From Gemmobacter fulvus (GTDB taxonomy: Bacteria > Pseudomonadota > Alphaproteobacteria > Rhodobacterales > Rhodobacteraceae), in NCBI RefSeq assembly GCF_018798885.1, contig NZ_CP076361.1, positions 3,253,501 to 3,317,500 of the forward strand: DNA of 64,000 nt, written 5' to 3'. The translations under genes were made by a program, and so were the position numbers. This document shows, one piece after another, positions 8,625-15,987 of the stretch. The notes under the pieces are model-generated. The model was given only the letters and a program-made list of their open reading frames with translations, did not search any database and had not been told where the DNA came from. Position 1 is the first letter of the stretch; the number at the start of each line of letters is the position of its first letter.

Positions 8625-9611
8625 ATGGTGGCAAGGAAGCGGTCCGTGGATCAGGGTGTGATCAGGCGAAAACTGACAGCGGTTCCGGCGGCGCAGGCGA
8701 TGGCCGAGGGCGGGGCCGCGCGCGTCTGGCCACTGGCGCTGGCGCGGACGGCGCGTGACCGGCTCGGCCTTGGGCTCGACTGCGGGCCGGTGCGGCTGGA
8801 TCGGTTCTCGTTGGCGGAATTGCTGGATCTGCCGCCCGACCGGGCGCTGATCGCGGTGCTGGAAGGCCCGCGCAATGCGATGGGGGTGCTGATCCTCAGC
8901 CCCGAGGTGCTGGCCGCCGTGATCGAAATGCAAACCCTGGGCAAGGTGACGCAGCAGCCGCTGATCCAGCGCAGGCCGACACGGACCGATGCCGCAATGG
9001 TGGCCGACTATCTGGATGCGGTGCTGATCGCGTTTGAAACCGCGCTGGCGGCGGATGCCGATCTGGTCTGGACCGACGGCTTTCGCTACGCCTCGTTTCT
9101 GGAAGAGGCGCGGCCACTGGCGCTGATGCTGGAGGATACGGCCTATAAGGTGCTGCGCTGCGACTGCGATCTGGGCGGGGCGCGGCAGGGCGGGCTGGTG
9201 CTGGCGCTGCCCGCCGAGGGGCATGGGCGGCGACCGGAGCGGGCGCAGGCGCAGCTCGCGCCGGATCCGGGGCTGCGTATGCAGTTTTCGTCAGATCTGC
9301 AGGCGCAGGTTCTGGCGGCAGAGGTGCGGGTTCAGGCGGTTCTGCACCGTGTCAGCCTGCCGCTGTCGGCGGTTCTGGCCTTGCAGCCCGGCGATCTGCT
9401 GCCCCTGCCCACCGCCGCGCTCGACCGGATCGAACTGGCGGGGCAGGATGGGCTGAAGCGCGGTTTGGGCAAGCTGGGCCAGCATCGCGGCATGCGGGCC
9501 ATCCGCCTGCTGGCCGATGATCAGGCGGCGATGCCGACGCCCGCCTTGCCGCAAAGCGCCGATCCGGTGCCCGCACCACCCGCCCGGCTTCCGCTGACGG
9601 GAACGGGCTGA
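8625..9611 (+). CDS. FliM/FliN-family (SPOA domain) protein, isolated from flagellar genes
   Basis: This protein of 328 residues has a FliM-like middle part (about 60-210) and a C-terminal SPOA/FliN-type domain (about 235-300) containing the pattern VSLPLSAVLALQPGDLLPLP. SPOA domains build the C-ring of flagella and the sorting platform of type III secretion. No other flagellar or secretion gene is in the window. It follows the sensor kinase by 35 bases on the same strand and may be read through from it. The ATG at 8625 has AGAAGG just upstream. It might be a degenerate or alternative switch protein; its role is uncertain. Confidence 0.7.
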   Translation: MVARKRSVDQGVIRRKLTAVPAAQAMAEGGAARVWPLALARTARDRLGLGLDCGPVRLDRFSLAELLDLPPDRALIAVLEGPRNAMGVLILSPEVLAAVIEMQTLGKVTQQPLIQRRPTRTDAAMVADYLDAVLIAFETALAADADLVWTDGFRYASFLEEARPLALMLEDTAYKVLRCDCDLGGARQGGLVLALPAEGHGRRPERAQAQLAPDPGLRMQFSSDLQAQVLAAEVRVQAVLHRVSLPLSAVLALQPGDLLPLPTAALDRIELAGQDGLKRGLGKLGQHRGMRAIRLLADDQAAMPTPALPQSADPVPAPPARLPLTGTG

Positions 9612-9622
9612 TGCGGTGGAGG

Positions 9623-10039
9623 TCAGGCCTGTTCCAGCGTCGGGCGCAGCCAGTCGAGGCTATAGCCGAAGCGTGCCGGAATGCCGATCAGATCATCCGC
9701 ACTCATCCGCCCTGCATGGGCCAGCGCCCAGACGACGGAGGAGCGGTTGCCCGAGGCGCAATAAGCAAAGACCGGCCCGGCGGCGCTGTCGATCGCCTGA
9801 CGCTGCGCCGTCACATTGGCCTCGGTCAGCGCGCCGCCGATCACCGGATTGGCGACAAAGGTCAGCCCCAGCGCCTCGGCTGCCGCGCGCATGGCGGCCG
9901 TGTGCAGCGCGCCGGGGATTTCAGCATCCGGGCGGTTGTCGATCACCGTGACGTAACCTGCGGCCTTGATCGCGGGCAGATCCTCCGGCGTGATCTGCGG
10001 CGATACGGCATAGCTCGGGGTCAGGGCGCGGATGTCCAT
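9623..10039 (-). CDS. TIGR01244/DUF442 sulfurtransferase (Blh N-domain type)
   Basis: This small phosphatase/rhodanese-like protein has 138 residues. The active-site loop CASGNRS provides the catalytic Cys and the Arg of the Cx(4-5)R type. In plant-associated bacteria this domain is fused to an ETHE1-type persulfide dioxygenase as Blh, where it transfers sulfane sulfur. Here the dioxygenase-like partner is the separate upstream gene on the same strand, 111 bases away. A role in hydrogen sulfide/persulfide detoxification is therefore likely. It converges with the SPOA gene, their ends 11 bases apart. Confidence 0.82.
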   Translation of the reverse strand: MDIRALTPSYAVSPQITPEDLPAIKAAGYVTVIDNRPDAEIPGALHTAAMRAAAEALGLTFVANPVIGGALTEANVTAQRQAIDSAAGPVFAYCASGNRSSVVWALAHAGRMSADDLIGIPARFGYSLDWLRPTLEQA

Positions 10040-10150
10040 GGGCCTTCGGTCCTTCAGGCAGGCAGCCGGTCGATGCGGCGGCAGTTTACGGGTGAGCGGA
10101 GCATATCCGCCCGCATCAGGAATAGGAAGGGCAGCCCGCTTTTGCAGGCG

Positions 10151-11014
10151 CTACAGCCCGTTCAGCGGCACTTTCAGATAGCGCAGGCCATTGTCCTCGG
10201 GCTCTGGCATCTGGCCCGCGCGCATGTTCACCTGCAGCGACGGGATGATCAGTCGGGGCATGGCCAGCGAGGCATCCCGGCGCTGCCGCATGGCCACGAA
10301 CTCTGCCTTGTCGCGCCCGGCCCCGATATGCACATTGCGGGCCCTCTGCTCGCCCACAGTGCTCTCCCAGGCAAAGACCTCGCGTCCGGGGGCCATGTAA
10401 TCATGGCAGACAAAGATGCGGGTGGCATCGGGCAGGCGCAGGATCTTCTGCACCGAATCATAAAGATCTTCTGCCGATCCGCCCGGAAAATCACAGCGCG
10501 CCGTGCCGAAATCGGGCATGAACAGCGTGTCCCCGACAAAGGCGGCATCGCCGATCACATAGGTCAGGCAGGCGGGCGTATGGCCCGGCGTGTGCAGCAC
10601 ATCGCAACGCATCTGGCCGATCTGCAGGCTGTCGCCATCGCGGAACAGCCGGTCAAACTGGCTGCCGTCGCGCTGGAACCGCGTGCCCTCGTTGAAGATC
10701 TTGCCGAAGGTCGCCTGCACAACGGTGATCCGGTCGCCAATGCCGATCTTGCCGCCCAGACGCTCTTGAATATAGGGCGCGGCAGACAGGTGATCGGCAT
10801 GGACATGGGTTTCAAGGATCCATTGCAGATCAAGATCTTGCGCCTCGATCTGCGCAATCACGGCATCGGCGGAACGGGTATCGGTCCGACCGGAGGCATA
10901 GTCGAAATCCAGAACGGAATCGACAATGGCGCAGGCCCGCCCTTCGGGTTCGCGCAGCAGATAGGTGATGGTATTGGTCGCTTCGTCAAAAAACGCGGTG
11001 ACATGGGGCGACAT
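10151..11014 (-). CDS. MBL-fold persulfide dioxygenase-like protein (ETHE1/Blh type)
   Basis: This is a metallo-beta-lactamase fold protein of 287 residues. It has the ETHE1-family metal motif HVHADH, a second histidine in HTPGHT, the aspartate in FVGDTLF and a final histidine in VCHDY. ETHE1-type enzymes are mononuclear iron enzymes that oxidise glutathione persulfide to sulfite. Its neighbour is the sulfurtransferase domain usually fused to it in Blh. The start is set at the ATG complementary to 11012-11014, because the open frame upstream has no family similarity and contains the regulatory sites described below. A palindrome lies 51-66 bases upstream of the start. Confidence 0.85.
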   Translation of the reverse strand: MSPHVTAFFDEATNTITYLLREPEGRACAIVDSVLDFDYASGRTDTRSADAVIAQIEAQDLDLQWILETHVHADHLSAAPYIQERLGGKIGIGDRITVVQATFGKIFNEGTRFQRDGSQFDRLFRDGDSLQIGQMRCDVLHTPGHTPACLTYVIGDAAFVGDTLFMPDFGTARCDFPGGSAEDLYDSVQKILRLPDATRIFVCHDYMAPGREVFAWESTVGEQRARNVHIGAGRDKAEFVAMRQRRDASLAMPRLIIPSLQVNMRAGQMPEPEDNGLRYLKVPLNGL

Positions 11015-11064
11015 CGGCGGGCCTCGCAGGCTTGGTTCGCGAAGGATATAGGTCCGCCGGATAT

Positions 11065-11080
11065 ATTTCAAGTTTTGAAT
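11065..11080. promoter_or_regulatory. Candidate SqrR/BigR-like operator
   Basis: A perfect inverted repeat TTCAA-GTT-TTGAA (11067-11079) lies within a 16-base segment ATTT-N8-GAAT. That differs by one base from ATTC-N8-GAAT, which I recall as the site of the persulfide-responsive repressor SqrR. It sits 51-66 bases upstream of the persulfide dioxygenase-like gene, as expected for a sulfide-induced operon. No ArsR-type repressor gene is in the window. Confidence 0.5.
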
Positions 11081-11099
11081 GTGAATTTCTCGCCGGGGA

Positions 11100-11140
11100 T
11101 TGACCTGCATCAAGGCTGGCGCAGGCAAAGCCCCTAGTCT
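11100..11140 (+). promoter_or_regulatory. FNR/FnrL-type box with class II promoter geometry
   Basis: TTGAC-CTGC-ATCAA at 11100-11113 fits the FNR consensus TTGAY-N4-RTCAA. TAGTCT at 11135-11140 can serve as the -10 element. A transcription start near 11148 would place the box centre at -41.5, the classic position for FNR activation. The DksA-like gene starts at 11168, about 20 bases further on. Confidence 0.65.
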
Positions 11141-11167
11141 GAAACTGTCAGGATAAAGGAGACAGCC

Positions 11168-11485
11168 ATGGCCACGCTGGCAGAACGCAAGACACAGCTT
11201 GAACGGCGGCTGGGCACATTGCAGGCGCGGCTGACCGCCATCGAGGCCGAACTGGACAGCCATCAGGCGCAAGACTGGGAAGAGCTGGCGGTCGAACGGG
11301 AAACCGATGAGGTGCTGGAGGGCATGGGCCTCTCGGGCCAGCAGGAAATCCGCATGATCGAGGCGGCGCTGGGGCGGATCGCGGCGGGGGATTACGGGAC
11401 ATGCACCAAATGCGGGGCAGAGATCGGCGAGGCGCGGCTGAACGTGCTGCCCTTCACGCCCTTCTGCCGGAACTGCGCAACATGA
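11168..11485 (+). CDS. TraR/DksA-type C4 zinc-finger protein
   Basis: A coiled-coil N-terminal half (residues about 4-60, rich in Glu, Arg and Leu) is followed by a zinc finger with CTKC...CRNC (about 81-103). DksA-family proteins enter the RNA polymerase secondary channel and modulate initiation, often with ppGpp. At 105 residues it is shorter than canonical DksA (about 150) and looks like one of the accessory DksA-like proteins. A good ribosome site (AAGGAG) precedes the ATG. The FNR-type box upstream suggests low-oxygen induction. The next small gene starts 11 bases after its stop. Confidence 0.85.
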   Translation: MATLAERKTQLERRLGTLQARLTAIEAELDSHQAQDWEELAVERETDEVLEGMGLSGQQEIRMIEAALGRIAAGDYGTCTKCGAEIGEARLNVLPFTPFCRNCAT

Positions 11486-11496
11486 GGGAGGTTCAG

Positions 11497-11679
11497 ATGC
11501 CAAAATCACAGACCGAGGGCGCGGGGCTTCTGGCCCTGTTGTCGGAAATGCAGGCGCTGATGGGTATTCTGCCGGTCAGGCCGCAGCCGGTGCCGCAGCC
11601 TGAGAGCGGGCGCGCCGAAGATGTGGCCCGCGCCGAGGAGGATGTGGTGGAGGCCGGTTTCGACAATATGCCGGTCTGA
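11497..11679 (+). CDS. Small hypothetical protein, 60 residues
   Basis: This short frame begins at an ATG preceded by GGGAGG (11486-11491), 11 bases after the DksA-like gene. It encodes a leucine-rich N-terminal half, a Pro/Gln linker and an acidic Glu/Asp-rich C-terminal half. No family was recognised and no membrane segment is evident. The strong ribosome site and tight spacing support translation in an operon with the DksA-like protein. An upstream extension of the frame overlaps the previous gene and is unlikely to be used. Confidence 0.55.
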   Translation: MPKSQTEGAGLLALLSEMQALMGILPVRPQPVPQPESGRAEDVARAEEDVVEAGFDNMPV

Positions 11680-11793
11680 GCCGCGATACGGCGGAAATCG
11701 GCGTGTTATCAAGGCAAAGCCGCGAAGGCGGGATTGCCAAGCGCCCCGTTTGGATTCTTAACTGATCCGGTGGGAATGCAGGGGGCACTCAGG

Positions 11794-13641
11794 ATGGATC
11801 AGCAGGCAGGGCCGCTGCGGCAAGAGCGTCATGGCGCAGTGCTGGTGCTGGTGATCGACGCGCCGCCGGTGAATGCGCTGGGTCATGCGCTGCGTGCCGC
11901 ACTGTGGCAGGCCATCGAGGTCGCCGAGGCGGATGCGACGGTGGGGGCGGTGCTGATCCGCGCCGCTGGCCGCACCTTTCCGGCGGGGGCCGACATCAGC
12001 GAATTCGGCCAGCCGCCGCGCGCGCCGCAATTGCCAGACCTGTGTGACCGGATCGAGGCCTGCCCCAAGCCGGTGCTGGCGGCGATCCACGGCACGGCGC
12101 TGGGCGGCGGGTTGGAACTGGCGCTCGCGGCCCATGCGCGTATTGCGCGGGCCGATGCGATGCTGGGCCTGCCCGAGGTGACGCTGGGCATCCTGCCGGG
12201 GGCGGGCGGCACGCAACGGGTGCCGCGGCTGATCGGGGCCGAGCAGGCGCTGCGGCTGATGCTGACGGGCAAGCCGGTTCCTGCGGCCGAGGCGCTTGCG
12301 CTTGGGCTGCTGGATGGTGTGGTCGAGGATGGTCTGGAGGTGGCGGCGCTGCGGCTGGCCGAAGGGCTGGTGGGGCGGCGGCTGACGGCAACGCGCGACC
12401 GACGCGAGGGGATGCGCGATGGCGCAGCCTATCAGGCGGCGGTGGCGGCGGCGCGACTGGCGCAGGCGGGGGCACGGTTGCCCGCCGGGGCGCGGATCGT
12501 GGATTGCGTGGAGGCGGCGCAGTTGCTGCCGATCGAACAGGGAATGGTGTTTGAACGCGCCGCCTTTGCCGATCTGGTGGCCACACCCGAGGCCGCCGGT
12601 CTGCGCCATGCGTTTTTCGCCGAACGGGCTGCCGCGCGCTTCCCCGAGGCCAAGGCCGAAGCCCGGCCCGTTGCGCAACTGGGCGTGATCGGCGCGGCAG
12701 GATCGGATCTGGCGCTGCTGGCGCTTCAGGCCGGATGTCCGGTGGTGCTGGTGGAGCCGAACCGCCCTCAACTCGTTGAGGCGCTGGAGCGGATCGCTGC
12801 CGCTCAGGAAACCGCCGTGCAGGAGGGGCGGCTGACCCCTGCGGCCCGCGATGCGGATTGGGAGCGGCTGACCCCTGCGCTGGGTGCGGCGGCGCTGGCC
12901 GACAGCGATCTGGTGCTGGTGGCAGATGCGGGTCTGCTGGCCGAGGCCGCCGAAGCGGCGCCGCCCGGCGCGGTGCTGGCGCTGACCGGGCGGGGGGCGC
13001 TGCCGGACAGCCCGCGCGCCAGTGACATGATCGGCCTGCGGCTGGTGGGCGGGCGGCTGGCAGAGCTGGCGGTCGGGCCGCAGACCGCGCCCGAAGCCGT
13101 GGCCACGGCGCGGGCGGTGGCGCGGCGGCTTGGGCTGCTGTGCCTGCGCGCGGCGGCTCCGGGGGGCATTGCCGGGCGGGTGATGCTGGCTGGACGGGCG
13201 GCGGTGACGCATCTTCTGGCACAGGGCGAGGCTCCGGCACGGGTGGCCGGGGCGCTGCGCGGCTTTGGCCTGCCACAGCTTGCGCCCGAGGCCGCGGCGG
13301 AAGCGCCTGAAACCGGTGCATCGGCGGGGCGGATCATCGCGCAGGTGCTGAGTGCTATGGCCAATGAGGGCGCGCGCCTGCTGGAGCGGGGGATTGCACA
13401 GCGCGCCTCGGATATCGACTTTGCGCTGGTGGCGGGTCTTGGTTTTCCGCGCTGGCAGGGTGGCCCGATGTTCTGGGCGGATCAGCGCGGTTTGCTGATC
13501 CTGCGTCGTGATCTGGCGGAATGGGGGCAGGAAGCGCCCGAGATCTGGGCGATGGCCCCGCTGATTGCCGATCTGGCTGCGCAGGGCGGCCATTTTGCCG
13601 ACCATGCCGCGCAGGCGGGATCAGGCCAGAAGGATGCCTGA
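11794..13641 (+). CDS. FadJ/FadB-like fusion: intact enoyl-CoA hydratase half, degenerate hydroxyacyl-CoA dehydrogenase half
   Basis: This 614-residue protein has the layout of the beta-oxidation multifunctional enzyme. The N-terminal crotonase domain keeps both catalytic glutamates (in GGGLEL and GLPEV) and the loop PGAGGTQR. The dehydrogenase half starts at about residue 285, but the nucleotide-binding loop reads GVIGAAGSD rather than GxGxMG. The HFFNP catalytic histidine region reads LRLVGG, and the CPGFFVNR segment reads APGGIAGR. The far C-terminal segment (DIDFALVAGLGFPRWQGGPMFW) is well conserved. It probably still hydrates enoyl-CoA but not oxidises hydroxyacyl-CoA. The ATG at 11794 is chosen because family similarity begins there. 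Confidence 0.8.
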   Translation: MDQQAGPLRQERHGAVLVLVIDAPPVNALGHALRAALWQAIEVAEADATVGAVLIRAAGRTFPAGADISEFGQPPRAPQLPDLCDRIEACPKPVLAAIHGTALGGGLELALAAHARIARADAMLGLPEVTLGILPGAGGTQRVPRLIGAEQALRLMLTGKPVPAAEALALGLLDGVVEDGLEVAALRLAEGLVGRRLTATRDRREGMRDGAAYQAAVAAARLAQAGARLPAGARIVDCVEAAQLLPIEQGMVFERAAFADLVATPEAAGLRHAFFAERAAARFPEAKAEARPVAQLGVIGAAGSDLALLALQAGCPVVLVEPNRPQLVEALERIAAAQETAVQEGRLTPAARDADWERLTPALGAAALADSDLVLVADAGLLAEAAEAAPPGAVLALTGRGALPDSPRASDMIGLRLVGGRLAELAVGPQTAPEAVATARAVARRLGLLCLRAAAPGGIAGRVMLAGRAAVTHLLAQGEAPARVAGALRGFGLPQLAPEAAAEAPETGASAGRIIAQVLSAMANEGARLLERGIAQRASDIDFALVAGLGFPRWQGGPMFWADQRGLLILRRDLAEWGQEAPEIWAMAPLIADLAAQGGHFADHAAQAGSGQKDA

Positions 13642-13836
13642 CACCACCAGCATCAGCCCCAGTGCCGACAGACCAAGCGCGCCCATGTTCACGATGACCA
13701 CACGCTGAAGCCGGGCGCGCAGCTCTTCGTCATTGGACGAGGTCTTGCGCGCTTTCAGCGCCATCAGGATGCACCAGATCAGCCCGACAATTCCGGCAAG
13801 TGCGACGACCGCGCCAATGACGATCAAGATTTGCAT
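13621..13836 (-). CDS. Small two-helix membrane protein, 71 residues
   Basis: Two hydrophobic helices (residues about 2-26 and 47-70) are joined by a basic/acidic cytoplasmic loop (KARKTSSNDEELRARLQR). It is convergent with the FadJ-like gene and shares 21 bases with its 3' end. The ATG (complement of 13834-13836) is preceded by AAGGGG on the coding strand. No function is recognised. It probably has its own promoter in the 152-base gap shared with the divergent nitroreductase gene. Confidence 0.65.
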   Translation of the reverse strand: MQILIVIGAVVALAGIVGLIWCILMALKARKTSSNDEELRARLQRVVIVNMGALGLSALGLMLVVSGILLA

Positions 13837-13988
13837 GGCAGCCCCTTGTTTTCGGCGGTGGCGCAAGGCCACTCTGTCCCTTGCCCTGTCCGGGATTATA
13901 TGCACCCTGCGCCTTCGCGGCGCTTGTCCTAGGGCGTAGCCGAGGGGCTGCGCGCTGGCAAGTCCTGCGTTGATATCGGGCGAAAGGA

Positions 13989-14630
13989 ATGGACATGGCA
14001 GATCAGGAGACGGTGGCGCGGATCGAGGCGGCACGGGCGGAAATGCCCGCCTTGCCACAGGCAGGGTTGGATCTGCTGTTCGAGGTGGCGCAGACCCATA
14101 CCGGCTGGCAGGACCGCCCGGTTGCACCCGCCTTGCTGGAACAGGTGCTGGATCTGGCCAAGATGGGGCCGACCGCGATGAACCAGCAACCGCTGCGGGT
14201 GATCTTCGTGCAATCGACCGAGGCGAAGGCCCGGCTGGCCCCGGCGATGAGCAAGGGCAATCTTGACAAGACCATGGCCGCACCCGCGACCGCGATCATG
14301 TGTTACGATCTGGAATTCTGGCGCAATCTGCCGGAGCTCTGGCCCCATGCTGATGTCAGCGCGGGTTTCCGTGACAAGCCCGAGGTGGCGCGCGACAATG
14401 CGCAGCGCAACGGCACGCTTCAGGCCGGATATTTCATCATGGCGGCGCGGGCGCTGGGCTTGGATTGCGGGCCGATGGGCGGATTTGACCGGGGCAAGGT
14501 GGCCGCCGCCTTTCTGGACGGGCGGCCCTGGGAGGTGAACTTTCTGATCAATCTCGGTTATGGCGATGCCAGCCGCGTGCATCCCCGCAACCCCCGGCTG
14601 CCTTTCGCCCGTATGGCCGAGGTGCTGTGA
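13989..14630 (+). CDS. Nitroreductase-family flavoprotein, RutE-like (malonic semialdehyde reductase type)
   Basis: This FMN-dependent nitroreductase fold protein has 213 residues. It carries the RutE-like pattern GPTAMNQQPLRVIF, the mid-protein helix QRNGTLQAGYFIMAARALGLDCGPMGG, and a C-terminal NLGYG segment. RutE reduces malonic semialdehyde in uracil catabolism; other members reduce quinones or nitro compounds. There is no rut operon nearby, so the substrate is left open, although the NMT1-type importer at the start of the window might concern pyrimidines. The ATG at 13989 has AAAGGA upstream. Confidence 0.8.
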   Translation: MDMADQETVARIEAARAEMPALPQAGLDLLFEVAQTHTGWQDRPVAPALLEQVLDLAKMGPTAMNQQPLRVIFVQSTEAKARLAPAMSKGNLDKTMAAPATAIMCYDLEFWRNLPELWPHADVSAGFRDKPEVARDNAQRNGTLQAGYFIMAARALGLDCGPMGGFDRGKVAAAFLDGRPWEVNFLINLGYGDASRVHPRNPRLPFARMAEVL

Positions 14631-14726
14631 GCGGGCGCTTGATCCGCTTCCGGTCCGGCGCTAGGGAAGGGGCAAGCGCCGGGCCAGACCCGTCCGGCCC
14701 CCCGGATCCCCAATGCAGAGGCAAAG

Positions 14727-14981
14727 ATGAGCGACCTGAACGACGCCTATAACGTGACCGCAGACGAGCTGAAGCAATTCATCGAACGTTTCGAACAGCT
14801 TGAGGCGGAAAAGAAAGATGTGGCCGAACAGCAGAAAGAGCTGATGGCCGAAGCCAAGGGCCGGGGCTATGACACCAAGGTTCTGAAAAAAGTCGTCGCC
14901 CTGCGCAAACGCAGCGCCGATGACATTGCCGAAGAAGAGGCGATCCTGGATCTCTACAAGGCCGCCCTCGGGATGCAATAA
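14727..14981 (+). CDS. gapR: GapR (DUF2312) nucleoid-associated protein
   Basis: This 84-residue, highly charged, mostly helical protein has the DUF2312 core ELKQFIERFEQLEAEKK and YDTKVLKKVVALRK. In Caulobacter, GapR encircles overtwisted DNA ahead of replication and transcription machinery and stimulates topoisomerases. Length and sequence fit the family closely. It is followed at once by a strong terminator, so the transcript is probably monocistronic. Confidence 0.93.
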   Translation: MSDLNDAYNVTADELKQFIERFEQLEAEKKDVAEQQKELMAEAKGRGYDTKVLKKVVALRKRSADDIAEEEAILDLYKAALGMQ

Positions 14982-14987
14982 GACAAG

Positions 14988-15012
14988 CGGGGCCTTAGGG
15001 CCCCGTTTTTTT
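14988..15012 (+). terminator. Rho-independent terminator after gapR
   Basis: A seven-base-pair stem (14988-14994 with 14999-15005, CGGGGCC/GGCCCCG) with a TTAG loop is followed by seven T residues. Confidence 0.93.
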
Positions 15013-15020
15013 CTGCCGGA

Positions 15021-15893
15021 TCAGGGTTCCAGATAGGTCACGCCGGGCAGGGTGGCGATATAGGCCATGTCGCGCTCGTATTGTTCGGTCATCTGCGCCA
15101 CCAGATCATCGGTCCAGCCGGGCAGGGCGAACTGCATGTCCACCTGTTCCGGGCGGGCGAATTTGTCGAGAAAGGCCGAAACGATGCGCCGGCGCTGCGG
15201 AATGGTCTGCGGCGGGTGGCTGTCCATATAGGCGACCATGCGGCGCATCCCGTCTGCCGTCATCAGGGTCGCCAGCAGGTCCGTGCTGTCCTCCAGTTCC
15301 AGCGCTTCGGAATGGCCCGACACGCTTTGCAGCACCTCCGGCCAGATCAGCGGCGTATCCTCATCAGCCCAGACAAAGACCGGCACATCGGGGTTGCGCG
15401 CGCGCAGGCTCAGGATCAGGTCAGACCAGCGCAGCAGGGCCGGATCGGTGCCTTCGATGAATTCGTTATAGTCGCGGCCGCGCTGGCGGCGGTGCAGTTC
15501 CGGCAGATAGGTGGCGGGATTGCGCAGGCCCAGATGGAACTCGGCCTCGATCTCGGGGAAAATCTGGGTGATAGCGCGCATCCGCTCGCCGCCGGTGCGA
15601 TACAGCGCGCCGCGCACCGCCCAGGCCGGGAAGGCCAGAAAATTCTCCCATGACAGGATCAGGCGCTCGGCCACTTCGGCCTCCATGATCTGATCCAGCA
15701 CGATGGCCTGGGTTTCCTGCGTGGCCGCCTGTCCCTTGAGCTGAATGGCCGTGTCGCGGATCAGCGCGCGATAGCGGTTCGGATGCGGCACCTCGATGCC
15801 TTCGGCGGCCAGCGCGGCTGCATTCTTGTGCAGGGTCCGCACAAGGCGGTCGTCATCCGTGCAATGGACGCCGAGATGGTAGGCAATGCGCAT
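15021..15893 (-). CDS. Conserved protein of unknown function, 290 residues
   Basis: The start is set at the ATG complementary to 15891-15893, giving MRIAYHLGVHCTDDDRL. The protein has no signal peptide or membrane helix. The N-terminal strand plus short loop (HLGVHCTDDDRLVRTL) and the later VPVFVWADEDTPL are reminiscent of sulfotransferase-like or P-loop-like folds, but no catalytic motif can be named. I believe similar proteins occur widely in Rhodobacteraceae as hypothetical proteins. It converges on gapR and is divergent from the FbpB-like permease, 94 bases away. Confidence 0.7.
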   Translation of the reverse strand: MRIAYHLGVHCTDDDRLVRTLHKNAAALAAEGIEVPHPNRYRALIRDTAIQLKGQAATQETQAIVLDQIMEAEVAERLILSWENFLAFPAWAVRGALYRTGGERMRAITQIFPEIEAEFHLGLRNPATYLPELHRRQRGRDYNEFIEGTDPALLRWSDLILSLRARNPDVPVFVWADEDTPLIWPEVLQSVSGHSEALELEDSTDLLATLMTADGMRRMVAYMDSHPPQTIPQRRRIVSAFLDKFARPEQVDMQFALPGWTDDLVAQMTEQYERDMAYIATLPGVTYLEP

Positions 15894-15987
15894 CTGAAGG
15901 GCCTGTCTGGCAATTGGTGCTCTTGTGCGCTGACTATACGGGCTTTTCTGGACAGTTAAACCGCTTTCCTGTAAGCGGGCGGGCAAT

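Noticed and set aside
9611-11137. A 508-residue frame on the plus strand opposite the sulfur genes
   Set aside because: It overlaps the sulfurtransferase and persulfide dioxygenase-like genes, whose motifs are clear, and itself has no recognisable family.
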